From a virus, in IMG/VR virus record IMGVR_UViG_3300044630_006602, positions 1-35,407 of that record: a stretch of 35,407 bases of DNA; one strand, given 5' to 3'. The notes under the pieces were generated by a model that saw nothing but the letters and a program-made list of their open reading frames with translations, was not told the DNA's origin and made no database searches. Each line of letters begins with the position of its first letter. Within the stretch, counting starts at the first letter, position 1. Made by a program: the position numbers and the translations under genes. Positions 18,701-25,706 of this stretch are shown here, one piece after another.

Positions 18701-21700
18701 TTACTGCATTCAACAGTTGTCCCTTGAATTTTAAATATTCCTGGCTGTTGTATTGTAATGCTGAAAAAATATTAAATTGTTCGCTGCGTAAAAAATAACC
18801 GGCCAAAGTCATAGGCGCACTTTGTTGCAATATGGTCAAACCATAAGGCACCAGATTACCTAAATCTCTAGTGTTATTGGCACCGTTGACAGGACCAACC
18901 AATTGGGTCGACAAGTTTTCACATATAGTTTCGTACTGAGTGCGAATAGTACCCAGTGTAAAACTAGGACTGTTGTTGTTCAGCGGATTATTTTGCAGAT
19001 TAGTTGGTACTTGATAAAATGCTGTTGCACTGGTTTGATCGCTTAAAACCAATACTTCAATAATATCTGTTGGTAGATACACGTCAGACAATGTGATTGT
19101 AGTGCTATTAGTGTCTACGGTCACAGTATATTTGTCAGGTGCAATAAAATTTGATCCAACATAGATTTTCAATGCAGGCAGTACTGTGGTAGTGCTTGCT
19201 GCTATATCTACCTTTAACGATTGCCCAGTATAGTCAAATTTAAATTGTTGATATTGTTGACTGGTTGCCACTGCTGGTTGCCAGCCAATCAGTTTACCGA
19301 ATGTAGTACGATCTACATACTCTCTGGCCACACCTGAACTAATGTCTGATGTGACACTGACGTTGTCCAACACATATAAAAATGTATCTTTGTACAAGTT
19401 GTTTTCAAATACAATATCACCCACGTTGTCAATGTTTAAATATTGCAATGGGAACTGTAAAATAGGGTCAAGAATACTGGTATCACCCACTGCATAACTA
19501 AACAACTTGCTGCCAACAAAGGTTGTAGAAGGATAACGTGCCCTGCTGCCAAAACTGATGCTGTCAAGATCATACACATCAAACAATGGTGCCTGTTGAA
19601 CACTGGTTTTTTGTTGTGCTTCAGTCCACTCAACCCCGTTGTACCAATAAGACAGACCTATTTGGGTGGTTCCGTTTAAACAAACCACAGTTTGATCTAC
19701 CAGCACTAATCCGTCATCAGCCAGTATCAAATTTATAATAGGTTGTGCAATCAAGGGAGGCACACTGTCAGGTGTTACAAACTGTACCACATAAATTTTA
19801 TCACGTACATCAGGATCTGAATCCGCTGCAAAAATCACCCGACTACCATCTACAAATGTGTATCCATCCACACTGTATCCGGTACTTCCTTCGATGTTGC
19901 TCAGGGCGTCAGTTTCTGAAAAATCAATAATATCAACTGGTTGCTTGCCTTCAGTACCAAAATTGTACAATCTTATGCCTGGTCTGAAACTGATAATAGG
20001 ACGCTTGGCACGATAATTATTGTCCAGTGAGGCCACAGTGTTGTTGTAAGTGGCGCTGGCCTGAATAACATCTACATGGAACCAACGATTACTGCGTGTC
20101 CAGGCATTCAAGTCTTTGCTTGCTCTACTAATAGTCAAATAATCAATGGTGTCAGGTTCTCCAGCAAGAGTGCTGTCTTCTGCAGGAACCACATAAGGTT
20201 CAGGAGTAATAAAGTTGCGCACTGGCAACAATTCAATGGCTGTGCCAACGCCAGATACATAAAATTCATTGTTGGCAAATGCCACCGCAGTGAACCCTAA
20301 CACTGTGGCTGTGCCAAGTTCAAACGTGGCACCATCGCGCACTGTGGCTATTGAGAATTGAAAACCATTGGCTGATATAGTTTTGATATAATATGTCACA
20401 CCTGGTTCAATGCCACCTGCTGTGGTGCCTGAAAATATTATTTCTTCGCCTTCATACAATCCTGCAGTTGAACTACATGTAATGTAATTGCTGCCTGATT
20501 GAGTACCAGTGCAAGTAAATGTGGTCGTACCTGAACTATAACTTACTGGTAATACATCACCAGTGAATTTAACTTTGAGTCCATTGGAAAATACCACGCC
20601 ATTGGGACTGGTATAATTTTTCTTGCCAATTATTTGATCAACAAAAAGTGTGTTGGTTTCGGTTTGATCCAACAATCGAAATTTTCCGTACATTGCGGAA
20701 TCAGTGCCATCTTGGTACCACAATTCGTTTAGCACGGCTGTCAACAATGGAATCTGTAAGAAATATCCTGTACTGTTTTTAAACCAACTGGTGTTGCTGT
20801 AGGTGGTGCCGTAAATGATAGTAAACTTGTTATTTGTTGCTACAGTTTGCACCACAGCCAATTGAATAGTGTCCACAGAGCCCACGGTGACAATGTTAAT
20901 TTGCCAAATTTGATATCTGTTGGCAAAAGGTACTATTGATGCACCGTCGACCCAACCTGCTGAATCAGTGTTGGTAAACACCAGTGTACGGTTTGCCAAG
21001 TAGGTTACACCATCAATACCGCCATGAGTGGCTATAAACGAATCCAATGGTTGATTGTTGATTTGATCAAATCTCAAATCTGTCAATAAATCAACCGGCC
21101 CTACATCAGGCAAATTATAATAAAATTGTTGAGCAGTTTTTTGTGGTACATTAAAAGTAACCACACCCAAATCTTCTCCATTGTTGTTGACCCCAAACAC
21201 GTTGCGACTGCTGATATTAGGAGTAGAAGTGATGGTGCCATCTGTGCCTGGTGTGGTTTGAATCCAAAATCCAGGTCCAGTTCCTGAGGTACCATCAACA
21301 ATGTTTAAAGTACCACGAAGGTTGATTTGATTTTCGCTGACGTAGTACAAAGTGTCGGGCGCATCTTGGGGCACAACAAAAGTAACCACTCCAAAACTGC
21401 TGCCGTTGCGTGTGACGCCTGTGCTGTAAGCATCGCCTATGCCTAAACTAGGTGCAGTTTTGATCCAAAATGGGTACAGCCCATTCAAGGTAATGGTGAA
21501 TACATAGGTGTTGCCACGAACCAAAGTCAACTCTGGATTGGCTGTTTGGTCGATCAAATAAGACACAGTGCCGTTGTTGGACACACGATAATTCACTGTT
21601 TCTTTGGTGTTTTGTGCCACTTGGAATGTGTAACTGCCGCCACGCACCAAATCAATGGTGGGATCGTCGCTGGAGATCACAGTTTGATTATCAATCACCG

Positions 21701-22205
21701 TTGAAAAACTGTACCCTCCATTTTCTCTTGTGACTACATAATTAGCAGAATTAGGCACGGGCACAGCAGCCACATCCACAGTTTGTGGTCCAGACGGCAA
21801 CCAGTAATACTGACTAAAGTTAATGAACTCGTCAAGGTCCACAAATGGATCCCAGGTATAATAATCGCTGGTATACAACTGATCGGCCTTGGTGGCATCA
21901 CCGCCTTGGAATCCAATGGCATCATTCATGCCAGGATAAGTTATGACATTTTTAATGTTTTGAGTGTCAGGCTCAAGGCTGATTACTCCTGGCTCCAGTT
22001 GGTAATCTTGTCTGGTGACATCTGGCTCAACCACATACCGATCATTGGGGTTTACGCCAGGCCCTACTGTGCGACCAATGAAACCTTGTGTCTTTTTAAA
22101 CTTGGGCTCTTGAACCATTTGATCCAGGGTGGCAGCCAAGAACTGCTTGTTAACTGGTGTTCTAAAAATCTCTGGTAAAAAATCAACTGATCTGGTTCGT
22201 GCCAT
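6744..22205 (-). CDS. Giant virion structural protein (5153 aa), modular, baseplate/fibre type
   Basis: One unbroken frame of 5153 codons without signal peptide. The N-terminus (MARTRSVDFLPEIFRTPVNK) looks like a virion-docking segment. Residues about 223-372 hold two cupredoxin-like repeats. Recurring Y-x-x-G-x-x-V-x-Y segments ending near a Trp (about 1938, 3025, 4071) resemble carbohydrate-binding folds. A module with FSG...GG occurs near 590, 4430 and 4570. Seven FG-GAP-like motifs lie at 2351-3290. Near the C-terminus is VTIDGERIMYRYRD, typical of phage tail modules. The ATG overlaps the gp6 stop by one base (TAATG) and has GGAG seven bases upstream, so it is coupled to gp6 in the place where T4 encodes gp7 and further wedge proteins. 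It is probably a baseplate-attached wedge, whisker or adsorption protein; the exact role is unknown. The intact frame argues against decay. Confidence 0.9.
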   Translation of the reverse strand: MARTRSVDFLPEIFRTPVNKQFLAATLDQMVQEPKFKKTQGFIGRTVGPGVNPNDRYVVEPDVTRQDYQLEPGVISLEPDTQNIKNVITYPGMNDAIGFQGGDATKADQLYTSDYYTWDPFVDLDEFINFSQYYWLPSGPQTVDVAAVPVPNSANYVVTRENGGYSFSTVIDNQTVISSDDPTIDLVRGGSYTFQVAQNTKETVNYRVSNNGTVSYLIDQTANPELTLVRGNTYVFTITLNGLYPFWIKTAPSLGIGDAYSTGVTRNGSSFGVVTFVVPQDAPDTLYYVSENQINLRGTLNIVDGTSGTGPGFWIQTTPGTDGTITSTPNISSRNVFGVNNNGEDLGVVTFNVPQKTAQQFYYNLPDVGPVDLLTDLRFDQINNQPLDSFIATHGGIDGVTYLANRTLVFTNTDSAGWVDGASIVPFANRYQIWQINIVTVGSVDTIQLAVVQTVATNNKFTIIYGTTYSNTSWFKNSTGYFLQIPLLTAVLNELWYQDGTDSAMYGKFRLLDQTETNTLFVDQIIGKKNYTSPNGVVFSNGLKVKFTGDVLPVSYSSGTTTFTCTGTQSGSNYITCSSTAGLYEGEEIIFSGTTAGGIEPGVTYYIKTISANGFQFSIATVRDGATFELGTATVLGFTAVAFANNEFYVSGVGTAIELLPVRNFITPEPYVVPAEDSTLAGEPDTIDYLTISRASKDLNAWTRSNRWFHVDVIQASATYNNTVASLDNNYRAKRPIISFRPGIRLYNFGTEGKQPVDIIDFSETDALSNIEGSTGYSVDGYTFVDGSRVIFAADSDPDVRDKIYVVQFVTPDSVPPLIAQPIINLILADDGLVLVDQTVVCLNGTTQIGLSYWYNGVEWTEAQQKTSVQQAPLFDVYDLDSISFGSRARYPSTTFVGSKLFSYAVGDTSILDPILQFPLQYLNIDNVGDIVFENNLYKDTFLYVLDNVSVTSDISSGVAREYVDRTTFGKLIGWQPAVATSQQYQQFKFDYTGQSLKVDIAASTTTVLPALKIYVGSNFIAPDKYTVTVDTNSTTITLSDVYLPTDIIEVLVLSDQTSATAFYQVPTNLQNNPLNNNSPSFTLGTIRTQYETICENLSTQLVGPVNGANNTRDLGNLVPYGLTILQQSAPMTLAGYFLRSEQFNIFSALQYNSQEYLKFKGQLLNAVTQQVVQQQTAGEVLDIALADITLGRLSSQPFYWSDMIPAGSVFTTTTYTISNTTSDVFDTAQVYNYTSANYQGMNVYLNDTILVRDRDYIVATDGPRITVLVDLTLGNVLTLQEYTSTFGSFVPNTPTKLGLYPAYRPEIVTQKTSSGTQTVIIGHDGSVTKTFGDIRDEVLLEFETRIFSNLKLDGNPVPLTVTDVLPGQFRTTGYTMAQINNILSTDFLSYVAWNKLDYRIQNYSATNEFTWNYSSAQSKLNNDPLPGAWRGINRYYYDTQQPQETPWEMLGFTVKPSWWDSTYGTGPYTQDNLVLWDDLEAGYVADPVASYYLPEYARSGLTTVVPTGTEGELLSPFDSVVGNYNETAFRKSWAIGDGGPVEASWWNSSAYPFAVMRLLALTRPAKFFALFADRDLYKFDTDLNQYLYNNRYRLNANDLEIYGDGTSKASYIDWIVDFNRQSGVDSTADLTADLGALDVRLCYRMASFSDKQYIKIYTEKSSPNSTNTTFLIPDQSYNLLLYKNQPFDRASYSSVVIQKTAGGYAVFGYSTTQPYFNILQSQFTGQLQTYSAGGATVRVPTFYTGTVAQIPYGYIFSDITSVSDFLLSYGKYLERQGLTFEDTANGYILSWGQMVNEFLYWSQQGWDEQALINLNPLAFKLSISRDRAVVDSIQAQTAENILLDQNKKELQTRNLIITRIENTFTVEPATDQTLSYIDLKYTAYEHMIVLDNASVFGDLIYEPTTGARQSRLNLIAVTTTEWNGSVDAQGFILNQDNIQEWNSDATYTKGQIVKYKGAYWSAAAIVQPTAVFNANDWLASDYTQIELGLLPNLANKADQLQSSYDINSGNLEQDNDLLSYGLIGFRPRQYMTSLNLDDVSQLNIYRQFLGSKGTILSAELFSQANLGKESADYNIYENWAVQRAVYGANANRSFFQLQLNRALLDSNPSLVQIINPQQSSQADQTILFSDIWRESYKITSPDILPVTNTLPTDIALPSAGYVNLDDVDITVFDIDNTDSLAANINQIGVGTNICVAKINSYDWAIYRSESVPGTIDHICDNLDGTSLAIFSQQHNLAVNDKLIIRFFDAEVNGVYTVLSIVDLNTVTIAFSFTGSRTVVNGTGLGFTLKTQRVAQASDILNLPYANTIAPGAKVWVDNNGAGLWSVLQKEEVFTELLSLTPFEVDEGEQYGTSVAQAQNRFAALVGSPRYRFPVGATEWNIANEYVEFSIVYIPDPYQTEFFYAPAPVPQGISIYNTAYWTPYSLTSLPRRGGVYVYVKSDSNVYAPISPLAPNDAVLSLDILDVSGGPFNGQTAARGYGTSVDFGNQTWAAAGAPNSLGSTGAVDNGYAVVIYRDPQLGASGTIPYGQWQMLTSPTSTTAAELFGQSVVVSQDERWLYVGAPGANAVYAYGRVDWERQRVQTLGDGATTSYYIGEDIKIDADTQLTVVVAGAVLVVGTDYNVTNSFTSVDFAVAPALDDSVEITRTSRKLLDYQVYYGVAGTGGSGSDATFVVTRIRGTVTVSVENGGTGYTTGDTITIPAASFDGGSSPANDITFPITENSGIITAINGTPSYTPPPLTVTFSLNEYLYTADNLNSFSVFVDDVLQRPTIDYTFNNNTGDMTFVAASSPVAGATILVRAEGYFQYAGTITNPASVGGDNFGYSVSTGTDGRQILISAPNATYTDPVTSDTYTQAGTVYVYDRDVQRFIYGTDGSTVTFTVLGSVAEPVSVLVNNTFLVNEKSATPGQTNTFSVSGNTITILANLQVGDLIDIETNGFALVQTINQNTIEEFSNYGYDTDLCSYNCSLYVGVPNSSVQIFKGGVVERNVNQSRAFGIITNTVANAVIDNGDTLRVNNQDVVVPGAWNISTIYSANTVVYNTVNTVTTIYLSLQSVPAATALTNTSYWQVITTTTVAASARVRGLAAQINADVPNVQATVDVAGYLTIAVKNSDAAPIGDKLNVAPGSIGTAFADLEFETFVFTQTIESPYPIDYAGFGTSVSIDDSAVNLVVGAPRGTLYLITVWDLNNTDWDEGATDFFDQVIQSGAVYTYDFVTSSSSSVTNPDKFVFGQQISNPDVQTYDQYGTAVNYTDGVLFTGAPGNELGDSTMLANYGRVFVSTNDTRVPAWTMLREQKPVVDVRLLNSVYSYDRITSATTQYYDFFDPLQGKILGAARQNLDYIGAVDPASYNVGPTGIRGTTWGQDRVGETWWDTSTVRFIDPNQDDIVYASRRWGQVFPGSTVDVYQWTVSNTPPAAYIGEGIPFNSVSYVVNTVLSKTGSFNTEYYFWVRGITATATQKGKTLSVSTVADYIENPRASGITYIAPINSSTIALYNAGDYIQASDTIISIEFDKELTDDNVHVEYELVAQGREDAFISSNLYRKMQDSFCGVDTYGNLVPDVNLGPAERYGVQFRPRQSMFVDRFSALKNYLTRANSVLALYPIVENRQFVLLNSSEPEPSAITTVGGITTVNWNKKVANLEILGFQNLNAVPLGYKYLVQSDASNRGLWTIYKVIEQFTVDGPVRIVQLTQVQNYDTTQYWGHINWYLPGYNSSTKIIAEVPNVAALNTLNVAVGSSVKVTANSQGKFEIYLRTATGFDRVGLQDGTIEFSAELWDYALGRFGFDVEVFDAQYFDQEPVIETRKIIQAINEELFIDDLLIERNRSLTGMFNFVLSEFAAPEWLVKTSLIDVEHRIRSLTQFQNYSRDNQEFVLDYIQEVKPYHVQIREFNLRYNGFDEYFGDMADFDLPAYYNTSLQVPQFTSPILLPYNHSTALNADTNNLSDLPANSTVWSSWPYSQWYNNYLLRLDSIDLIDGGSGYTEPPEVEIVANPNDPAPSTMAQATAILNSAGQVVAINVTVSGAGYRSTPTVIFGGGNGSGAVAYPRMTNDVVRQFRTVIKYDRFQYQTIVQTWSSEGTYENGTLVRYDNRVWSAQNADGSSAVVGPTFDLENWQLVDAATYTYPGSSTPTGLTGVDRTMGLYVPGVNEPGLELPLLVNGVDYPGVQVWGEYFLDNRTLDANYQSEFADIYLGTRFSDINVDGGEFVGPYEGHAPEELINGAEYDTLDLRIYTRPGSDWLNNGHGFQIGTKRYTFEPGITLDYSWANIVQYPFNLVVSNLTTGLVLTQDIDYTINWSEQYVTIDAGVTAFDVISIDVYEIGGGDQLFRGNYTGSEIIATDNSIILPVGYSQIVSTNVFVNGQLVANPETVPYTDSQVWSQDNSYQTVDVVFNDNEITVTNTTAAFNVVTCNSTSALTVGQPIVFSGTVFGGIVSGQKYYVQLIANGTQFYITDTAGSATLVALTTASGTMTGSPQGTYYRSIQTVPPGIALTNTDYWLPFIPSVRTKCTITASISATDGISVLVLGAATSIPVTDTQQQGNAIVLLGSLDTLSVGQTVTFSGYSLGGVQTNTVYQILTIVSDSINAITITEDGITEVSLIDDQATWAGELIAKFTPTTFQSWSTPVIETFVVDQEIIDNGSVTLAQAPIGTNPANMVVNINGVRVLGPSGIEWIGDGTTNSFGLPQRMGTSFSQASIDEVNDIQVWVDGVLQQQSFGAQDGTYSVTNYNGSNTPGRQVVFEAVPADGAVILISVSTIAQCKFAYNPSGPDFTDQLQISSVLNIGNKIEVITWNDTAQQNALTLTFTGPVQTGTTIYQPYDTTDYDSPTLNDVFQPLPGQFAYEVGTSVPTNDFDLLRTDLDASRLWVTLDGLRLFEGNDYTISGQYLILAQGAIGSTQILIVTEFTNSIVPEAAAFRIFQDMRGVQATYRITNATTTVLTQPLSATADVIYVENVSALTQPDLPAGVFGVVTIDGERIMYRYRDVPNNTISGLQRGTAGTAAAAHIIGAEVYDIGSGNLLNQIYQDYIVKDSGMGDGTTAVFYAPNIDIADFGDSSTIYVESIEVYVGGIRQYNYSDTTANSEYRWIVSLFDPLTIEFIVDGTYSAPAAGSEVTILQRRGATWYAPGAGTPSNGEPLQETDTVAARFLCDR
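12338..15155 (-). other. Seven FG-GAP-like motifs, candidate beta-propeller in the giant protein
   Basis: Seven segments follow the FG-GAP pattern, [FY]-G-x-[SA]-V, then about ten residues, then a hydrophobic strand and a [VSA]-[GA]-x-P turn, usually followed by a G-x-V-[YF]-V-type strand. They begin at Y2351, Y2480, F2546, F2823, Y2957, F3159 and Y3247. Examples are FGQSVVVSQDERWLYVGAPG and FGTSVSIDDSAVNLVVGAPR. The fifth is the most diverged (YGYDTD...VGVPNS). Seven is the blade number of integrin-alpha propellers. Other modules are inserted between motifs, so spacing varies from 66 to 277 residues. Confidence 0.7.
21087..21539 (-). other. Tandem cupredoxin-like repeats in the giant protein
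   Basis: Residues 223-304 contain ELTLVRGNTYVFTI, YPFWIKTAP, a GVTRNG turn, GVVTFVVPQDAPDTLYYV and a final strand. This is the order seen in cupredoxin-like domains of phage and bacterial surface proteins. A second partial copy follows at about 307-372 with FWIQTTPG, GVVTFNVPQ and QQFYYNL. The usual Cys/His metal ligands after the LYY strand are missing (SENQINLRG), so a structural rather than a redox role is likely. Confidence 0.5.
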
Positions 22206-25200
22206 TAAATTACTCCGCTGCCTGGGGCAGTACGCAAGTTGGTGCTGGTCAATGCTTCAATTACATCGATATTGTCAATGGTTGCACCATTGGCAAAAAT
22301 TTCGTTTGGTTGGCTGCGTATTTCATACAGGTCACCAAAACTCTTTTGTTGGTCTAGAGGTACTAGTACCACTGAACTAATGATGCTGCCCAGTTGACTG
22401 TGCAAGTATGCTGCCAATTCTGAGAAGTAAAATGTGTCACCAAAATTCCATTTATCAATGCTGAAATACGCATTCATCTCTGCCAACACTGAACTTTTAA
22501 TTTCGCTGGTGCTAGCTGTGCTATTTTGAGCACGAATAACTTTGATTGTGGCACGTAGTTGTTGCGCCGCTTTGGGACCAAACAGCGGCTTGAAAACCAC
22601 TGAGTTGACCACAATGTTGTCAGAGATCATTTTGTAATCTTCAAGCCCTTGATAGTCTGTACTGAGTTCGTTGATGGTAGGCATGTCTGGTTCTATCACT
22701 GTTCCAGTGGTATCACGCAACCAGTTTTGATAGGCAGTGTAGTAACTTTGAGTGACCACGTAAAGATCAATAATGTTAGTGGTGCCTGGATCAATTCTAT
22801 TGGTCAATGGCGAATTGTGTCGGTATTGGAAATACAAACTTTGTCGACCTGTGCGAGCAATCCATCCTGATACGCCGACAATGGTGCGAACCCCAATGGT
22901 ACTAATGCTAAGTTGATAAAATGCATCTTCATCATAGGCATAGAATACTTGCCCTGGAGACCATTCAGTTTTGACCAGTTCAATTTCTTCTAATGTGCCA
23001 TAATCATAGACCACAACATCTGGTTCAACCAACAGGTAACGTTGCAAGTTATCAAAGTCCACTGTTTGCTGAAAGAACACATACGGGCCAGCCATGGTAG
23101 AAGGTCCTACAATTTCTTCAAAAAAGTCAGGATTGTCAGGTACACCGTCATTGTCCGAATCTCGATAACTTACCAACACCTGGAAGTCGTCTACATAACC
23201 ATCACTTTCCACAGGTTGACCAATGATTGTGGTATAGATATCACCGGGCAATGGCTCTGTTGAGTTGGGTTGTGTGTTGACTGCCAGCACATTGATAAAG
23301 TCTTTGATAATAGTGCCAGTGCGGCTGTCGTATACCAGTTGGTCTTCGTAGAAGAAGAAACGTGTTTGCAATACTGATCCAAAGTTGTAACTCAGACCAC
23401 GGAATGTGATTGTATAGTTTTGATTTTGTACTACAAATTGCACCAACCAGGAAGCATCAAGATTGGTACCTGAAGTATTGCCGGCATACTGTTGACTCCA
23501 CGACGCAGGGTTGCTTTGTGAATAAGCATCAAGATTAGTGCTGGTAATGAGATACCAACTGTAAGGTGTTCCAGTTATGTCACCGTTGCTGTCATATCCT
23601 AGACCAAAATTACGATACAACAACATTTGTTCGGCTATTTGTTGTTCAATGGTAGTGGGAAGATCTGTTACAAACAGTGGAATAATTGTGTCAACCAGTG
23701 CACCAGTGGGCACAAAATTGTTGATAGTAACTGGGCCTGCACCGGATGTTAAGTTGCCAACGCCATTGTTGTATCCATCGCCGACGATTTGTTGCGGACT
23801 GGCCCAGATTTCCAAGCGCTCGTCTGCTCGCATGGGTGTGCCTTGCACCAATCTGTTGTTGCGATCAAAGTAGTAGCCAGTGGGCGGCACAAACTTGATC
23901 AAACTGCCCACAATTACATATTGAAACATTGTGGTAGTAGTAGTACCAATGGGTATAGGTGTTCCTGTGGCATCAGTGAAGTACCCAGTGGTTTCATTGG
24001 CCAGCGTTGTGCTTTGACGCCATTGATAGTTAGGTAACCATGTTATGCCATTGGGTGTGGTTGTAGAAGTAACTCGTGGAAAATTAGCATAATAAAATTG
24101 CCGCATGGTGTAACCACCAATGTCAGGCTGCACTTGATTGGCAATAACATCTGCAATTTCGTTACGATTGGTCCAAGAGAAAAGTATAGTAGGCAAAATA
24201 TTTTGTTGCCATATGCCGCCATCACTGCTGAATGTGTTGGTTGAACTGTACTTGCCTGTGTTGTCTACCAAGTCAAGATATCGGCTGGTACCAATTGATG
24301 CACGATTCAATGCTTTGCTTTTGATAATACTGTTGTACTGTGTGTATGGAAACAGATTGTAATCTTCTCCGTTGACCATGCGGTTCTGTGTGTAGTAACG
24401 AGCAGGAGCACGTTGTTTGATTTCGCCAATGGGCTCACGTGCTTGGCTGTTGCTCACAGGACGTGTGATGCCGCAGGTGAATGTGATGGTCTGCAAGTTG
24501 CCGTTGCGGTCAGTGTAACTGATGGGCAGCACAACGTTTTGCATTTCTTCTGGGTTGATGATGTATTGCAAACCGTTTGAGGCTCGCACATACGCACGGA
24601 AAATGCCCACAGGAATCTCTGAGAACACCCCATCACCAAATACCATGGTAATCTGGTCGTTGGCTCTGCTGGTCACAGAATAAATGGGTTGCAACACATT
24701 GTTGCGTTGTGCTGCCGCAGTATAAACATTTTCTACATATTGCCATGAACGATTGATATTGCCCACGTTGTCCAGTTGAAACAGCCAACGGTCTTCGTTG
24801 TTGACTCCTTCAATGTTGATGTCTACTGTACGATTGGCAATGCGCTCAGCCAAGTTAAAGTCTTGATTTTGTAAGATACCTTGTTTGAACAAGAAAAAAT
24901 AACCTGTATTAGAACTTTGAAATCCCAGTTGATCGTTTCTGAACAGTACGTTAAAACTGGTGTTGGGAGTAGGAGCAGGTTCATACACATAATCTCTTCC
25001 TACTGATGTGGATGTTATTGCTTCAAACGGCATGTTAATACCGTCCACAGTGGCCGAGTAAGGAACCACTGGTAAAAATCCTGGCACCAAATTTACAGCA
25101 TATTCAGCAGTGTCCACACCCAAAATAGTTTGACGATTACCTGGACGACCCACACGTTGACTGTCTACCAGGCTGGCGTTGATAATAGCAGTAAACTGTT

Positions 25201-25660
25201 CTTGCCAGTCTACGTTGGTAGGATCAGCCCAGTTTACAGTGACATTGCTGAGATTTACACCGTTGTAATCCACAACATTTTCTGTTGTTGTGACATTGAA
25301 TACTTTGAGATAACCTTCGGCTGCTGTGTTGCGTTTGGCTGTGTAACTTACTAGGTTGGCCAGACGTGTGACACTGTCTCTGCGTTCAGCTGTGTCAATG
25401 TAGTTTTCGCGAGTGTTTAAGTCTGTGCGAAAGGCCAGTGCCTGCCCCATGAACGCCATGACGTCCAGCAGGGCAATAAATTCTGACGATTCAATGTAGT
25501 CATTGAATGTTTCAGGATAGTACAAACGCAAATAATCAATGAAACTTTTACGAAGAGTTTCAAAGTCATAACTTTGAAAATCGGCTTCGCGGTAAGTTTG
25601 GTAGATTTGTTTCCAATCTTCTACACCAAATATTGCTGTTTGTCTTGTGGTTGTTGCCAT
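22205..25660 (-). CDS. 6: Baseplate wedge subunit gp6-like
   Basis: A 1151-aa homologue of T4 gp6, the wedge protein that forms the inner baseplate ring through dimers. The N-terminal domain is characteristic: DFETLRKSFIDYLRLYYPE, then SSEFIALLDVMAFMGQALAF and TAERRDSVTRLANLVSYTAK, leading to GYLKVF. Later come RAYVRASNGLQYIINPEEM and QRAPARYYTQNRMVNGEDYN, the usual baseplate-J-like core. The C-terminal part (PLFGPKAAQQLRATIKVI onwards) fits the ring-forming domain. T4 gp6 is 660 residues, so this version carries about 490 extra, mostly in the middle and C-terminal half. It follows gp25 by 46 bases, has its own NATAAATA element, and overlaps the giant gene's start by one base. Confidence 0.92.
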   Translation of the reverse strand: MATTTRQTAIFGVEDWKQIYQTYREADFQSYDFETLRKSFIDYLRLYYPETFNDYIESSEFIALLDVMAFMGQALAFRTDLNTRENYIDTAERRDSVTRLANLVSYTAKRNTAAEGYLKVFNVTTTENVVDYNGVNLSNVTVNWADPTNVDWQEQFTAIINASLVDSQRVGRPGNRQTILGVDTAEYAVNLVPGFLPVVPYSATVDGINMPFEAITSTSVGRDYVYEPAPTPNTSFNVLFRNDQLGFQSSNTGYFFLFKQGILQNQDFNLAERIANRTVDINIEGVNNEDRWLFQLDNVGNINRSWQYVENVYTAAAQRNNVLQPIYSVTSRANDQITMVFGDGVFSEIPVGIFRAYVRASNGLQYIINPEEMQNVVLPISYTDRNGNLQTITFTCGITRPVSNSQAREPIGEIKQRAPARYYTQNRMVNGEDYNLFPYTQYNSIIKSKALNRASIGTSRYLDLVDNTGKYSSTNTFSSDGGIWQQNILPTILFSWTNRNEIADVIANQVQPDIGGYTMRQFYYANFPRVTSTTTPNGITWLPNYQWRQSTTLANETTGYFTDATGTPIPIGTTTTTMFQYVIVGSLIKFVPPTGYYFDRNNRLVQGTPMRADERLEIWASPQQIVGDGYNNGVGNLTSGAGPVTINNFVPTGALVDTIIPLFVTDLPTTIEQQIAEQMLLYRNFGLGYDSNGDITGTPYSWYLITSTNLDAYSQSNPASWSQQYAGNTSGTNLDASWLVQFVVQNQNYTITFRGLSYNFGSVLQTRFFFYEDQLVYDSRTGTIIKDFINVLAVNTQPNSTEPLPGDIYTTIIGQPVESDGYVDDFQVLVSYRDSDNDGVPDNPDFFEEIVGPSTMAGPYVFFQQTVDFDNLQRYLLVEPDVVVYDYGTLEEIELVKTEWSPGQVFYAYDEDAFYQLSISTIGVRTIVGVSGWIARTGRQSLYFQYRHNSPLTNRIDPGTTNIIDLYVVTQSYYTAYQNWLRDTTGTVIEPDMPTINELSTDYQGLEDYKMISDNIVVNSVVFKPLFGPKAAQQLRATIKVIRAQNSTASTSEIKSSVLAEMNAYFSIDKWNFGDTFYFSELAAYLHSQLGSIISSVVLVPLDQQKSFGDLYEIRSQPNEIFANGATIDNIDVIEALTSTNLRTAPGSGVI

Positions 25661-25679
25661 TTTCGTATCGTCCGTGCTT

Positions 25680-25687
25680 TATTTATT
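25680..25687 (-). promoter_or_regulatory. Late promoter AATAAATA for gp6 and the giant gene
   Basis: The minus strand reads AATAAATA, matching NATAAATA, 20 bases before the gp6 ATG at 25660 in the 46-base gap after gp25. Unlike the sites abutting starts elsewhere in the window, it leaves room for a leader of about a dozen bases, though only a weak ribosome site is visible. Confidence 0.6.
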
Positions 25688-25706
25688 GATAATAAAAACG
25701 GCGTAG

